From: Pseudomonas sp. GD04091
GTDB taxonomy: Bacteria > Pseudomonadota > Gammaproteobacteria > Pseudomonadales > Pseudomonadaceae
Direction: 5' to 3'
DNA: 64,000 nt
Assembly (NCBI RefSeq): GCF_029836165.1
Contig: NZ_JAOEBG010000001.1
Span: forward strand, 124,001-188,000
Below are positions 56,718 through 64,000 of this stretch, in pieces. The notes below the pieces were generated by a model. That model had not been told where the DNA came from. It worked only from the letters and a program-made list of their open reading frames with translations, and searched no databases. A program made the position numbers and the translations under genes. The first letter of the stretch is position 1, and each line of letters opens with the position of its first letter.

Positions 56718-57119
56718 TCAGCCGGGCTGCTGCGCTTCGGCGATCGCGTCCCAGCCGCTCTTGACGGTGATCAGCAGCTGGGCGACCTCGTCGATGATCG
56801 CCGGGTCGTTGTCGATGTTGGCCTGCATCAGGCGATTGGTCATGTAGGCGTAGAGGCTCGACAACTGTTCGATGTAGGCCGGATCTTCGCTCTTCTGCGC
56901 ATCGAGGCCGTCGTTCAGACCGATGATGATGTCGATGGCCTTGCCCAGCATCAGGCCTTTCTCGGCGATGTCGCCACGGGCCAGCGCACCTTTGGCCTGG
57001 GCCATGCGATCGAGCCCACCCTCCATCAGCATCTGCACCAGGCGATGGGGCGTTGCTTCGGAAATCTGGGCATGGGAATTGACCTTCTGGTACTGACGAA
57101 GGGCTCTCATGGGATTCAT
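56718..57119 (-). CDS. fliS: Flagellin export chaperone FliS
   Basis: A 133-residue helical chaperone that binds the flagellin C-terminus. Family segments are MRALRQYQKVNSHAQISEAT, PHRLVQMLMEGGLDRMAQAK, and YIEQLSSLYAYMTNRLMQAN. Start MNPMRALRQ at 57119; the open frame upstream has no family sequence. It follows fliD after a gap of about 130 bases containing a short palindrome. Confidence 0.95.
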   Translation of the reverse strand: MNPMRALRQYQKVNSHAQISEATPHRLVQMLMEGGLDRMAQAKGALARGDIAEKGLMLGKAIDIIIGLNDGLDAQKSEDPAYIEQLSSLYAYMTNRLMQANIDNDPAIIDEVAQLLITVKSGWDAIAEAQQPG

Positions 57120-57210
57120 CTTGCGACCTCGTGACGGGCAAAAAACGGAAGGTTCGATAGTCCCTGTATCGGGCCGGAGGCGAAAAACTTTACCGGTCGA
57201 TGACATGAAG

Positions 57211-57227
57211 CCGGGCATGATGCCCGG
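57211..57227. repeat. Short palindrome between fliD and fliS
   Basis: CCGGGCATGATGCCCGG is extended by GAAG/ACTTC flanks. There is no T-tract, so terminator activity is doubtful. Confidence 0.5.
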
Positions 57228-57248
57228 ACTTCATGCGACGTTCACGGA

Positions 57249-58637
57249 TTATTTGTCGCTCTTGGCGTTGTTCAGCGCGTTGAGCGTGCCGAGCACGTTG
57301 TTCTGCTGCTGACGCAGCTGGGTGACCAGGGTATCCATGTTGTTGTACTTATCCTGCAGACTGATGCGCAGGGCTTCCATGCGCGCGTCCAGGGTGTCCT
57401 GCTCGGTCTTGAGTTTGGTCAGACTTTCGGACAGCGTTTTGGAGCGCTCGGCGAGGGTGCCGGTGCTGGCCTTGGCGTACGGCTCAGTGACCTTCTGCAG
57501 GCGCGCCAGCATGCCGTCCTTGCCATTGAAGATGCTGGTCAGGTCCGCAGCATTGGTGGCAGCGGCCTTGTCCCACTTCTTGTCATCAAGGCTCAACAGT
57601 CCGCCGTCCTGGGACGAGGTGACGCCGAACGCGGCGAGCGACTTCATCGTGCCATTGCCGGACAGCGCATTCATTTCTTCGCGGATCGAAGACACCAAGG
57701 CACGCATGGAGGCATCACCAGTGAGCGCAGCCGGCGTCATGGTGCCATCGGCGTTCTTGGTCACCCTGGTTTCGGTATTGATGACTTTCATCAGTGCGTT
57801 GTAGGTATCGATGAAACCTTTCAGTCCCGACTTCAGCGCGGTGGTGCTGGTGGTCAGCGACAGCGTGGTCTTGACGAGGAGGTCGCTGTCCTTTTCCTTG
57901 GCGGAGACGCCCACCAGCTTGATGTTCAAGCCACTGACCGCATCACTGATATCGTTACTCTTGGACTCCATGGAGATACCATCGAGCGTGTACTTGGCAT
58001 TCTGGGGCTTATCCACAACGGTGTAGCCAGTATCGATGCCGGAGTTCCCCGACAGGGTGATATCGGACCCCACACCCATCTTGTTGGACGTGATCACCAG
58101 CCGTGAACCCGAGGCGTCGGTCAGAACGTTGGCGCTCAGCCCCGCGGTCCCGAACTGGCTGTTGATCGCCTCACGCACCTGCTGCAACGTGGCTCCCGGT
58201 GGAATGCTAACGTCATGGGCCTTGCCATTCTGGGTGATGGTCAACTTGGTCGCGGAAGTACCGGCATTGACCACGCTATTGGCCCCACCGGCATATACCT
58301 TAGTGGATACCTTGGACGCAGACGCCAGCTGCTCAACCTGCAGGGCAAACGAGCCATTGGCTGCTCCTGCCCCGGCGGTGATGGTCGCGACCTTTTCGTC
58401 CGAAGACTTCAGCGCCAGGCCACCGAAGCTGTTGTCGTTGGTCATGCTGGTCAAGGCGCCACGGAATGCATCCAGCGCCGCCTGGATCTTGCCGATAGAG
58501 GACAACGTGGTGGTTGCCTTCAGTGTCTGGGTATTGATCTGTGCCTGCTTCGGCGCCTTCTGCGCATCCACCAGGGACTTCACAATCGCCTGGGTATCGA
58601 TGCCCGATCCGATACCGCTGACTGTTGTACCTGCCAT
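57249..58637 (-). CDS. fliD: Flagellar filament cap protein FliD
   Basis: A 462-residue cap protein. The conserved N-terminal segment is GIGSGIDTQAIVKSLVDAQK and the C-terminal coiled-coil segment is RMEALRISLQDKYNNMDTLV. It promotes flagellin polymerisation at the tip. Two adjacent ATGs exist (58640 and 58637); AGGAG is 7 bases before the second. Confidence 0.95.
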   Translation of the reverse strand: MAGTTVSGIGSGIDTQAIVKSLVDAQKAPKQAQINTQTLKATTTLSSIGKIQAALDAFRGALTSMTNDNSFGGLALKSSDEKVATITAGAGAANGSFALQVEQLASASKVSTKVYAGGANSVVNAGTSATKLTITQNGKAHDVSIPPGATLQQVREAINSQFGTAGLSANVLTDASGSRLVITSNKMGVGSDITLSGNSGIDTGYTVVDKPQNAKYTLDGISMESKSNDISDAVSGLNIKLVGVSAKEKDSDLLVKTTLSLTTSTTALKSGLKGFIDTYNALMKVINTETRVTKNADGTMTPAALTGDASMRALVSSIREEMNALSGNGTMKSLAAFGVTSSQDGGLLSLDDKKWDKAAATNAADLTSIFNGKDGMLARLQKVTEPYAKASTGTLAERSKTLSESLTKLKTEQDTLDARMEALRISLQDKYNNMDTLVTQLRQQQNNVLGTLNALNNAKSDK

Positions 58638-58720
58638 CATTGCTCTCCTTGTTCAGTAGCCGCCAGGTCCTTGACGAATACACTCATCAAATACCCGGCA
58701 GCAACAAAAATCATGCCAGC

Positions 58721-59071
58721 CTACGCTTTGCCGTCGAACAGCAGGCTGCCGGCTTCGCTGAGGCTTTGCGCCAGCTTCAGCGCGGTTTCCGACGGGATCT
58801 GGCGGATCACGTCACCGGACTCGGTGGCGATCACCTTGACCACGACCTGGCCGGTGGAATCATCGATGGAGAAATCCAGCTTGCGCTGGCTCGACTGGAC
58901 GAAATCGCGGATCTCGCCAACCGCCTTCTCCAGGTCCTCGCGCGTGTGCGCCTGGTCATCAGGGGCTGCGATTTCCTGCACCTTGGCAGGGACAATCGGG
59001 TCCTTGGCAACCGATACCGCCTGAGGCGCTATCGAGGGATATACCTGGTTCAGCTTGACACTCATGTCCAT
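58721..59071 (-). CDS. flaG: FlaG family protein
   Basis: A 116-residue protein with the FlaG C-terminal domain (LDFSIDDSTGQVVVKVIATE, SGDVIRQIPSETALKLAQSL). It lies between fliC and fliD and affects filament length in other pseudomonads. AGGAG is 8 bases before the ATG at 59071, which decides the start over the ATG two codons on. Confidence 0.93.
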   Translation of the reverse strand: MDMSVKLNQVYPSIAPQAVSVAKDPIVPAKVQEIAAPDDQAHTREDLEKAVGEIRDFVQSSQRKLDFSIDDSTGQVVVKVIATESGDVIRQIPSETALKLAQSLSEAGSLLFDGKA

Positions 59072-59090
59072 GCTTGGAACTCCTCATGTC

Positions 59091-59135
59091 AAAAAGGTGA
59101 AAGGGCACGTAAACGCGCCCTTCCACCTTTCACTC
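59091..59135 (-). terminator. Terminator after fliC
   Basis: On the minus strand a stem of AAGGTG/AAGGGC paired with GCCCTTT/CACCTT is followed by TTTT. It lies between the fliC stop and flaG and would make fliC mostly monocistronic. Confidence 0.8.
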
Positions 59136-59146
59136 AGGCGCCTGAA

Positions 59147-60571
59147 TTACTGGAGCAGTTTCAGGACCGAGGATGGCAGCTGGTTGGCCTGCGACAGGAT
59201 CGCGGTCGAAGCCTGCTGCAGGGTCTGCTGCTTGGTCAGCTCTGCGGTTTCCGAAGCGAAGTCCACGTCCTGCACGGTGGAGCGGGCAGCGGTGGAGTTC
59301 TTCTGGATGTTCTGCAGGTTGTCGACGGTGGTGGTCAGACGGTTCTGGGTAGCACCCAGGCCCGAACGGACGCTGTCGATGGAACCGATAGCCTTGTCGA
59401 TGACGGCCAGGGCGTTCTGAGCCTTGGTGGCGTCGGTGACGTCGGTGTTGGAAATATTGGTTTTGGTGGACGAAACGGTAGCGGCGGCGAACAGGTCAGA
59501 AACACCGGTACCACCGTCGCTCAGCGAGTAACCTTTAGCCGAGTCCAGCGAAACCTGGCCAGTAACCACGGTAGTAGCGCCCACCAGCACAGCAGGAGTG
59601 GCGAAGTTACCGGCACCATCTTTGGCGCCGACTTTGATATTCGTCTGGGCGTTAGCATCAGCACCAGAGAATACCAGGTTCTCACCAGTGTCCGACTTCA
59701 CGCTCAGGCTCTTGTTAGCCTCGTCGTAGTTAACGCTGATGCCCAACTTGGCGGCGTTGGATTTCAGCTGATCTGCCAGGCCTGCCAGGTCGGTCACACC
59801 GACGAAGTCAACAGTACCACTGCTGCCAACAGCCAGCTTGAAGTTGGCAGGCGTGGAAGCGCCAACTTCAAGTTTGACTTCAGTGCTGGCGGTAGCGGTC
59901 AGGCCACCAATCGCACCATTCAGGCCGCTTGCGATATCCTTGGCCGAAGCAGCGGCGCCGTAAGTGACGTTTTTGGTCTGACCATTACCAGTCACAGTAA
60001 TGCTGCCGCCTGCCAAACCATCTGCGTCAGGAACGATGGCCTTGGTTTTGAGCTGCTGGGAACCGATGTTGCTGGCAGCAACGTTTTCCAGGCTCAGGTT
60101 GATGGTTTCGTTGGCGTTGGCGCCGACCTGAATGGCCTTGGTGCCGTAGGAACCGTCCAGCAGCTTCTGGCCACCGAAGGTGGTGGTAGCGGAGATACGG
60201 TTCAGCTCGGCGGTCAGAGCCTGGTATTCGTCGTTGTTCGATTTACGGTCGTCGTTGCTCAGGGAGCCAGTGGCCGAGGACAGGGCCAGGGTACGCATTT
60301 TCTGCAGGATGTCGGTCGAAGCCTGCATCGCGCCTTCGGCGGTCTGGGCGATCGAGATACCGTCGTTGGCGTTCTTGACCGCCTGGCCCAGGCCGTTGAT
60401 CTGGCTGGTCAGACGGTTGGCGATCTGCAGGCCGGCAGCGTCGTCTTTGGCGCTGTTGATGCGCAGGCCGGAGGACAGGCGCTGCATGGAAGTAGTCTGG
60501 GCGTTGCTGGCCTTGTTCAGGTTGACCTGAGTAGTAACCGAAGCAATGTTGGTGTTTACAGTTAAAGCCAT
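59147..60571 (-). CDS. fliC: Flagellin FliC
   Basis: A 474-residue filament protein. The conserved D0/D1 N-terminus is [20 protein letters not shown] then [20 protein letters not shown]; the C-terminus is [20 protein letters not shown], ending SSVLKLLQ. The middle (about residues 180-390) is variable, surface-exposed and Ala/Gly/Thr/Val-rich. GAGGA lies 7 bases before the ATG. It is driven by the sigma-28 promoter at 60652. Confidence 0.97.
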   Translation of the reverse strand: MALTVNTNIASVTTQVNLNKASNAQTTSMQRLSSGLRINSAKDDAAGLQIANRLTSQINGLGQAVKNANDGISIAQTAEGAMQASTDILQKMRTLALSSATGSLSNDDRKSNNDEYQALTAELNRISATTTFGGQKLLDGSYGTKAIQVGANANETINLSLENVAASNIGSQQLKTKAIVPDADGLAGGSITVTGNGQTKNVTYGAAASAKDIASGLNGAIGGLTATASTEVKLEVGASTPANFKLAVGSSGTVDFVGVTDLAGLADQLKSNAAKLGISVNYDEANKSLSVKSDTGENLVFSGADANAQTNIKVGAKDGAGNFATPAVLVGATTVVTGQVSLDSAKGYSLSDGGTGVSDLFAAATVSSTKTNISNTDVTDATKAQNALAVIDKAIGSIDSVRSGLGATQNRLTTTVDNLQNIQKNSTAARSTVQDVDFASETAELTKQQTLQQASTAILSQANQLPSSVLKLLQ

Positions 60572-60651
60572 GACGAAATCCTCGTTGGATGGGTGCTGCG
60601 GCTTCCGGCCCTGGCATCCGCCGGGTATGGCCTAGAGAACCTTCGTAATGG

Positions 60652-60678
60652 TTATCGTCGTTTGCGTGGGTTGCTTGA
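60652..60678 (-). promoter_or_regulatory. Sigma-28 (FliA) promoter of fliC
   Basis: Minus-strand reading gives TCAAG-CAA, an 11-base spacer, then GACGATAA. This matches the FliA pattern TAAAGTTT-N11-GCCGATAA in layout with few differences. It sits about 80 bases before the fliC ATG. Confidence 0.85.
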
Positions 60679-60680
60679 GG

Positions 60681-60703
60681 GCATTTTCGAAAAAAAAATG
60701 CCA
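60681..60703. other. AT-rich hairpin upstream of fliC
   Basis: GGCATTTTC and its complement around a run of nine A residues form an imperfect hairpin upstream of the sigma-28 promoter. It could be an extra terminator or an UP-like AT-rich element. The 354-base gap 60572-60925 otherwise holds only this promoter, one REP-like palindrome (near 60790-60810) and the terminator below. Confidence 0.4.
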
Positions 60704-60874
60704 TCACCCCGCCACCTCTACGAAATCAGGGGGTTATCGATGCAAGGACTGCCCGCCCCTCCTCCCGGATCTTGAATGCGACAGGTCACCTGTGGGCGCG
60801 GGCCTGCCCACGAATTCCGCTCCAGGCACGACAGCGCAGCCCAAAGGGCTGAGCGATCTGCAAATCCCAGGCAT

Positions 60875-60909
60875 AAAAAAACGCCTGGCGGGCTGCGCCA
60901 GGCGTTCTT
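60875..60909 (-). terminator. Terminator of the ketoacyl-ACP synthase III gene
   Basis: A perfect 10-bp stem (ACGCCTGGCG paired with CGCCAGGCGT), a 5-base loop and a run of T on the minus strand, just after the stop at 60926. Confidence 0.9.
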
Positions 60910-60925
60910 TCGATCAGGCTCGGGG

Positions 60926-61855
60926 TCAGTCGCGATACAGGATCGCCGAGCCCCACGACAGCCCCACGCCGAAGCCGCTGATGGCCACACGCTTCCAGCT
61001 GCTGTCGAACATGTGCTTCTGCAGCAGCAGCGGCACGCTGGAGGAAACCGTGTTGCCGGTCTCGAGCATGTCCTTGACGAACTTCTCCGGGTGCTGCTCC
61101 TCGAAGCGGCGGGCCACGGCGTCGACGATGGCCGCACTGCCCTGGTGGATGCAGAACGCGTCGATATCCGACGACTGCAGGCCACTGGCAGCGAGCAGTT
61201 CGTGCAGGTGCGCCGGCACCTTGACCAGAGCGAAGTTGAATACCTGGCGACCGTTCATGAAGAACGTGCCGTCGTTGACCTTCAGGTGCTCGGCACCCGA
61301 GCCGTCGGTGCCGAAACGCGCCTCGCCCAGCTGCCAGATCGCATCCTCGCCCATCCAGGTGGCGGTGGCGGCGTCACCGAACAGCATGGTGGTGTTGCGG
61401 TCTTGCGGATCGACGATCTTCGAATAAGGGTCGGCGGTGATCAGCAGGCCATTCTTCAGCCCCGCCGCCTGCATGAAGCCCTTGATGGCGTACAGACCAT
61501 AGACATAGCCAGAGCAGCCCAGGGAAACATCGAAGGCCGCCACGCGCGTGGACAGCCCCAGCTTGTTCTGGACGATGGCCGCGGTGTGCGGCAAGCCCTC
61601 TTCGTCACCGTTCTGGGTGACCACGATCAATACATCGATCGACTGCGGATCGAGCTCGGGGTTGTTGGCGAACAATGCCCGGGCCGCTTCGACGCACAGG
61701 TCGGACGTCTCCTGCTCCTCGGCCTTGCGCGGCAGGAAGGAGGCGCCGATCTTGCCGAACATGAACTCTTCGTCCTTGCCGAACTTCGCACCCTGGACGT
61801 AGTTGTCCAGGCCAGCGGTGGGCACGTAACTCGCGATGCTTTTGATGCCAATCAT
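60926..61855 (-). CDS. Ketoacyl-ACP synthase III-like enzyme in the flagellar locus
   Basis: A 309-residue FabH-type thiolase-fold enzyme that would condense an acyl-CoA or acyl-ACP with malonyl-ACP. The catalytic triad is intact: C114 in SLGCSGYVYG, H237 in FCIHQGS and N268 in TGNTVSSSVP. Start MIGIKSIASY at 61855. It is unlikely to be the housekeeping FabH because it stands alone between fliC and flgL, where other strains carry flagellin glycosylation genes. A role in supplying an acyl group for flagellin modification is inference. Confidence 0.85.
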   Translation of the reverse strand: MIGIKSIASYVPTAGLDNYVQGAKFGKDEEFMFGKIGASFLPRKAEEQETSDLCVEAARALFANNPELDPQSIDVLIVVTQNGDEEGLPHTAAIVQNKLGLSTRVAAFDVSLGCSGYVYGLYAIKGFMQAAGLKNGLLITADPYSKIVDPQDRNTTMLFGDAATATWMGEDAIWQLGEARFGTDGSGAEHLKVNDGTFFMNGRQVFNFALVKVPAHLHELLAASGLQSSDIDAFCIHQGSAAIVDAVARRFEEQHPEKFVKDMLETGNTVSSSVPLLLQKHMFDSSWKRVAISGFGVGLSWGSAILYRD

Positions 61856-62088
61856 TCTGGCTTCCCAATGAAAACAGCCAAAGACCACCACTCGATGAAT
61901 TGAGGGCGCCAACTACCGGGTCAAGGCCACTGCGGCCCTGGACAGGCCGACATCAGGCCCGCCACGTATACACCGGTAACAAAATGCTGCAGCAGCTGCC
62001 GCATAGAATACAGGGAAGATGCGCGATTTGACCCATTGGTCACACTCATTTATCGCCGAAACCATGGCGGACACGCACAACAGGCATG

Positions 62089-62126
62089 AAAAAACCCCGG
62101 CAGCGCATGGCTGACCGGGGCTTTTT
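62089..62126 (-). terminator. Terminator after flgL
   Basis: A perfect stem of AAAAAGCCCCGG paired with CCGGGGTTTTT in minus-strand reading, with a 14-base loop and T-run; it also has an A/T layout usable from the other side. Confidence 0.9.
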
Positions 62127-62139
62127 CCAACGCAGGCGA

Positions 62140-63702
62140 TCAGAGCTTGTTGAACAGGCTCAGCTGCGAGATGCGCGAGAAGGCCAGTTGCGAGGCCTCG
62201 AGCATGGCCTGCTGCAAGGTCAGCATGATCGAGGCGTCGGCCATGTCGGTGTTGCCGATGGCGTCCTGGGTGATCTTGTTGGCCGTGGTCAGGCTGGTGT
62301 TTTCCTGGCGCTGGATGTCGAGCGAGTTACCCCGCGCACCGATCGAACCACGGGTGATGTCCACCTGCTCACGGGCGCTGGCCAGGTTGGCGATGGCCGA
62401 GGCGACCGCGTTCTTGATCGCGACATTGTCACCTGCGGTACCTGGCGGCGCATCCAGTGCGGAACGCAGCTGGCTGAGGGTCTCCAGCACGCTCTGGTTC
62501 TGGTGGTTGTTGGCGTTGACCGCGAACTGGTCACTCGCCTGCGGCGCACCGGACACCTGATAGGTCACGCCAGCCACCGTCAGCGACGGCGCGGTGTAGG
62601 TGCCGCTGGCCACAGGCTTGCTGTCCGCGGTCAAGGGCTGGGCATAGAACTCGTAGGTATTGGCACCGGTGAACTTGATCACCGCGCCATTGCTCGGGAA
62701 GGTACTGCGGTAGGCGGCCTCGTTGGTGACGGCACCGCTGGTGACCTGCGCACTGGATGGGTTGCCCGCGCCACGCACGGTGCTCAGCGAGTCGGGGCGA
62801 GCCTGCACGCTGAACTCGCGACCCGCCAGGACGGCGTTCGCGTCCTCACCCTCTTTCAACGAGACCGTGACCTCGAACTCGACGCCGCGCAGCGCGATGC
62901 GATTGCCACCCTCGGTCTTGCTGTCGAAGGTGCCGTTGGTTGGCGTCTCGGCGGTGATGTCGTTGCCCAGGGCGTCGGTCACCTTGTACTGGGTAGCACT
63001 GGTGAAGGTGATCTTGTACGGCTGACCGGCGGTGAAGCTGCTGTTGTAGGTGTTGCTCGAAGTCAGAAGACCCGGCGACAGCGCGACCTTGCCATCGTCG
63101 ACCGCCGGCGTCACCAGGCTGGACTCGGTCCGGCTCTTGTTCTTGGCCGAATCGAAGATGCTGAAGCCGGTGTCGTTGGTTGCCAGGTGCAGGGTGTCGG
63201 ACACCTGCAGGCTCAGCTGGGTCTGGTCACCGTGGTAGCTGTAGGTGCCATCAGCATTGCGCACGTAGGGCGGCGACGAGGTCTTGGTGCCACCGAACAT
63301 GTAGTCGCCATTGGCGTCGCGCGAGTTGAGCAGGCCAAAGATGTTGGCCTCGATCTCCTTGAGCTCGGCACTGATGGAGGTGCGGTCCGCATCGGTGACC
63401 CCGGCGCTGCCGGCGCGAATCGCCAGGTCGCTGGCGCGCTGCATGGCGTCGTTGATGGTCGACAACACGCTCTCTTCCTGCAGCAGCGAGTTGTTCACCG
63501 TGGTCATGTTGCCGTCGTACTGCTTGAGCAACGCTTGCTGCTGCTGCAGCAGCAGCAGGCGAGCGGCACCGACAGGATCGTCAGCGGCGGTCTGGATGCG
63601 CACGCCGCTGTCGATCTGCGTCTTGGTTTTCATCAGGTCGGCGAAATTCTTGGTGTAGCTACTGGCGCTCGACTCATAGAACTGAGCGGTGGAAATACGC
63701 AC
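62140..63702 (-). CDS. flgL: Flagellar hook-filament junction protein FlgL
   Basis: A 520-residue flagellin-like junction protein. The N-terminus is MRISTAQFYESSASSYTKNF with GVRIQTAADDPVGAARLLLL. The C-terminus is NTDMADASIMLTLQQAMLEA, ending QLSLFNKL. The middle has a long variable insertion compared with the roughly 300-residue enterobacterial FlgL. It is 12 bases downstream of flgK. Confidence 0.95.
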   Translation of the reverse strand: MRISTAQFYESSASSYTKNFADLMKTKTQIDSGVRIQTAADDPVGAARLLLLQQQQALLKQYDGNMTTVNNSLLQEESVLSTINDAMQRASDLAIRAGSAGVTDADRTSISAELKEIEANIFGLLNSRDANGDYMFGGTKTSSPPYVRNADGTYSYHGDQTQLSLQVSDTLHLATNDTGFSIFDSAKNKSRTESSLVTPAVDDGKVALSPGLLTSSNTYNSSFTAGQPYKITFTSATQYKVTDALGNDITAETPTNGTFDSKTEGGNRIALRGVEFEVTVSLKEGEDANAVLAGREFSVQARPDSLSTVRGAGNPSSAQVTSGAVTNEAAYRSTFPSNGAVIKFTGANTYEFYAQPLTADSKPVASGTYTAPSLTVAGVTYQVSGAPQASDQFAVNANNHQNQSVLETLSQLRSALDAPPGTAGDNVAIKNAVASAIANLASAREQVDITRGSIGARGNSLDIQRQENTSLTTANKITQDAIGNTDMADASIMLTLQQAMLEASQLAFSRISQLSLFNKL

Positions 63703-63714
63703 GATGGCTACTCC

Positions 63715-64000
63715 TTAAAGGGCGTTGATCAGGATGCTGAAGGTTTCTTGCGCCGCCTTGATGATCTGCGACGACGCGGTGTAGTAGTGCTGGAACTTGA
63801 TCAGGTTGGCCGCCTCATCGTCCAGGTTGACACCGGAAACCCCGTTGCGGCTTTCCTTGGCCGAATCGAGCACGGCCTTGGTCGCCACCGTATCGATCTT
63901 GGCCTGGTTGGCCTTGGCGCCGACGCGCTCGACCAGCGAGGCATAGGCTGAGGTGAAACTGGAGCCGCCGCCGGAATTCACCCCGACCGTGGACTTGGTC
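63715..64000 (-). CDS. flgK: Flagellar hook-associated protein FlgK, C-terminal end (cut by window edge)
   Basis: The frame is open to the window end, giving the last 94 residues. They contain the FlgK/FlgE-type C-terminal motif SGVNLDDEAANLIKFQHYYT then ASSQIIKAAQETFSILINAL. The start lies beyond the window; the in-frame GTG at 63981 is internal. Confidence 0.95.
   Translation of the reverse strand, partial: TKSTVGVNSGGGSSFTSAYASLVERVGAKANQAKIDTVATKAVLDSAKESRNGVSGVNLDDEAANLIKFQHYYTASSQIIKAAQETFSILINAL

Noticed and set aside
61856..62088. A possible sigma-28 promoter (GGCGATAA) upstream of the ketoacyl-ACP synthase gene
   Set aside because: Only the -10-like box is present; no TAAAG-like sequence lies at the required distance.

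Overview
The window is a GC-rich stretch of a Pseudomonas chromosome, most likely from the P. putida/P. entomophila group. The grounds are the gene order (ccm operon, then a che/flh/fli/fle block), REP palindromes of the P. putida type (GGGAGCGGG...CCCGC), the FleQ/FleSR/FliA regulators, and proteins typical of polar flagella (FlhF, FleN, MotCD, CheZ). I cannot assign the species from the sequence alone. Nearly everything is intact; only the first and last genes are cut by the window edges.

Left part (1-6.6 kb) is housekeeping and transport: the end of a urea transporter, a voltage-gated-type potassium channel with a C-terminal zinc ribbon, a sulfate-binding protein, an rRNA-methyltransferase-like enzyme, a DsbA-family oxidoreductase, a PhzF-like isomerase, a 2-hydroxyacid dehydrogenase and a small lipoprotein. 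From 6.6 to 13.5 kb lies a complete cytochrome c maturation operon, ccmABCDEFGHI, on the minus strand. It includes the 58-residue ccmD.

From 13.8 to 21.3 kb there are four plus-strand genes. A second FliK-like protein is translationally coupled to a short FlhB C-terminal-domain protein (FlhX type). These are followed by two tandem, paralogous proteins of about 910 residues. Both carry a Pseudomonas dermonecrotic-toxin-like N-terminal half, a hydrophobic segment, and a C-terminal glycosyltransferase domain that closely follows the TcdA/TcdB catalytic-domain pattern, including the DxD motif. This toxin pair set inside a motility locus is the most unusual content of the window.

From 21.4 kb to the end, minus-strand genes form the chemotaxis/flagellar superlocus. 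In transcription order, from high coordinates to low, they are: flgK (partial), flgL, a ketoacyl-ACP synthase III, fliC, flaG, fliD, fliS, fliT, fleQ, fleS, fleR, fliEFGHIJ, hsbA, hsbR, hptB, fliK, fliLMNOPQR, flhB, a 1-kb repeat-rich gap, flhA, flhF, fleN, fliA, cheY, cheZ, cheA, cheB, motC, motD, parC, parP, cheW and a DUF2802 gene. Sigma-54 promoters matching TGGCAC-N5-TTGCT can be read upstream of fleSR, fliE, fliK, fliL and (weaker) flhA. A sigma-28 promoter stands upstream of fliC. This agrees with the known FleQ/RpoN, then FleSR/RpoN, then FliA hierarchy.

The flhA-flhB gap holds two inverted copies of an element of about 225 bp flanking 14 copies of AGCAAG. A hairpin in the element keeps its loop and its pairing in both copies while the stem bases differ in a compensating way, which suggests a selected nucleic-acid structure.
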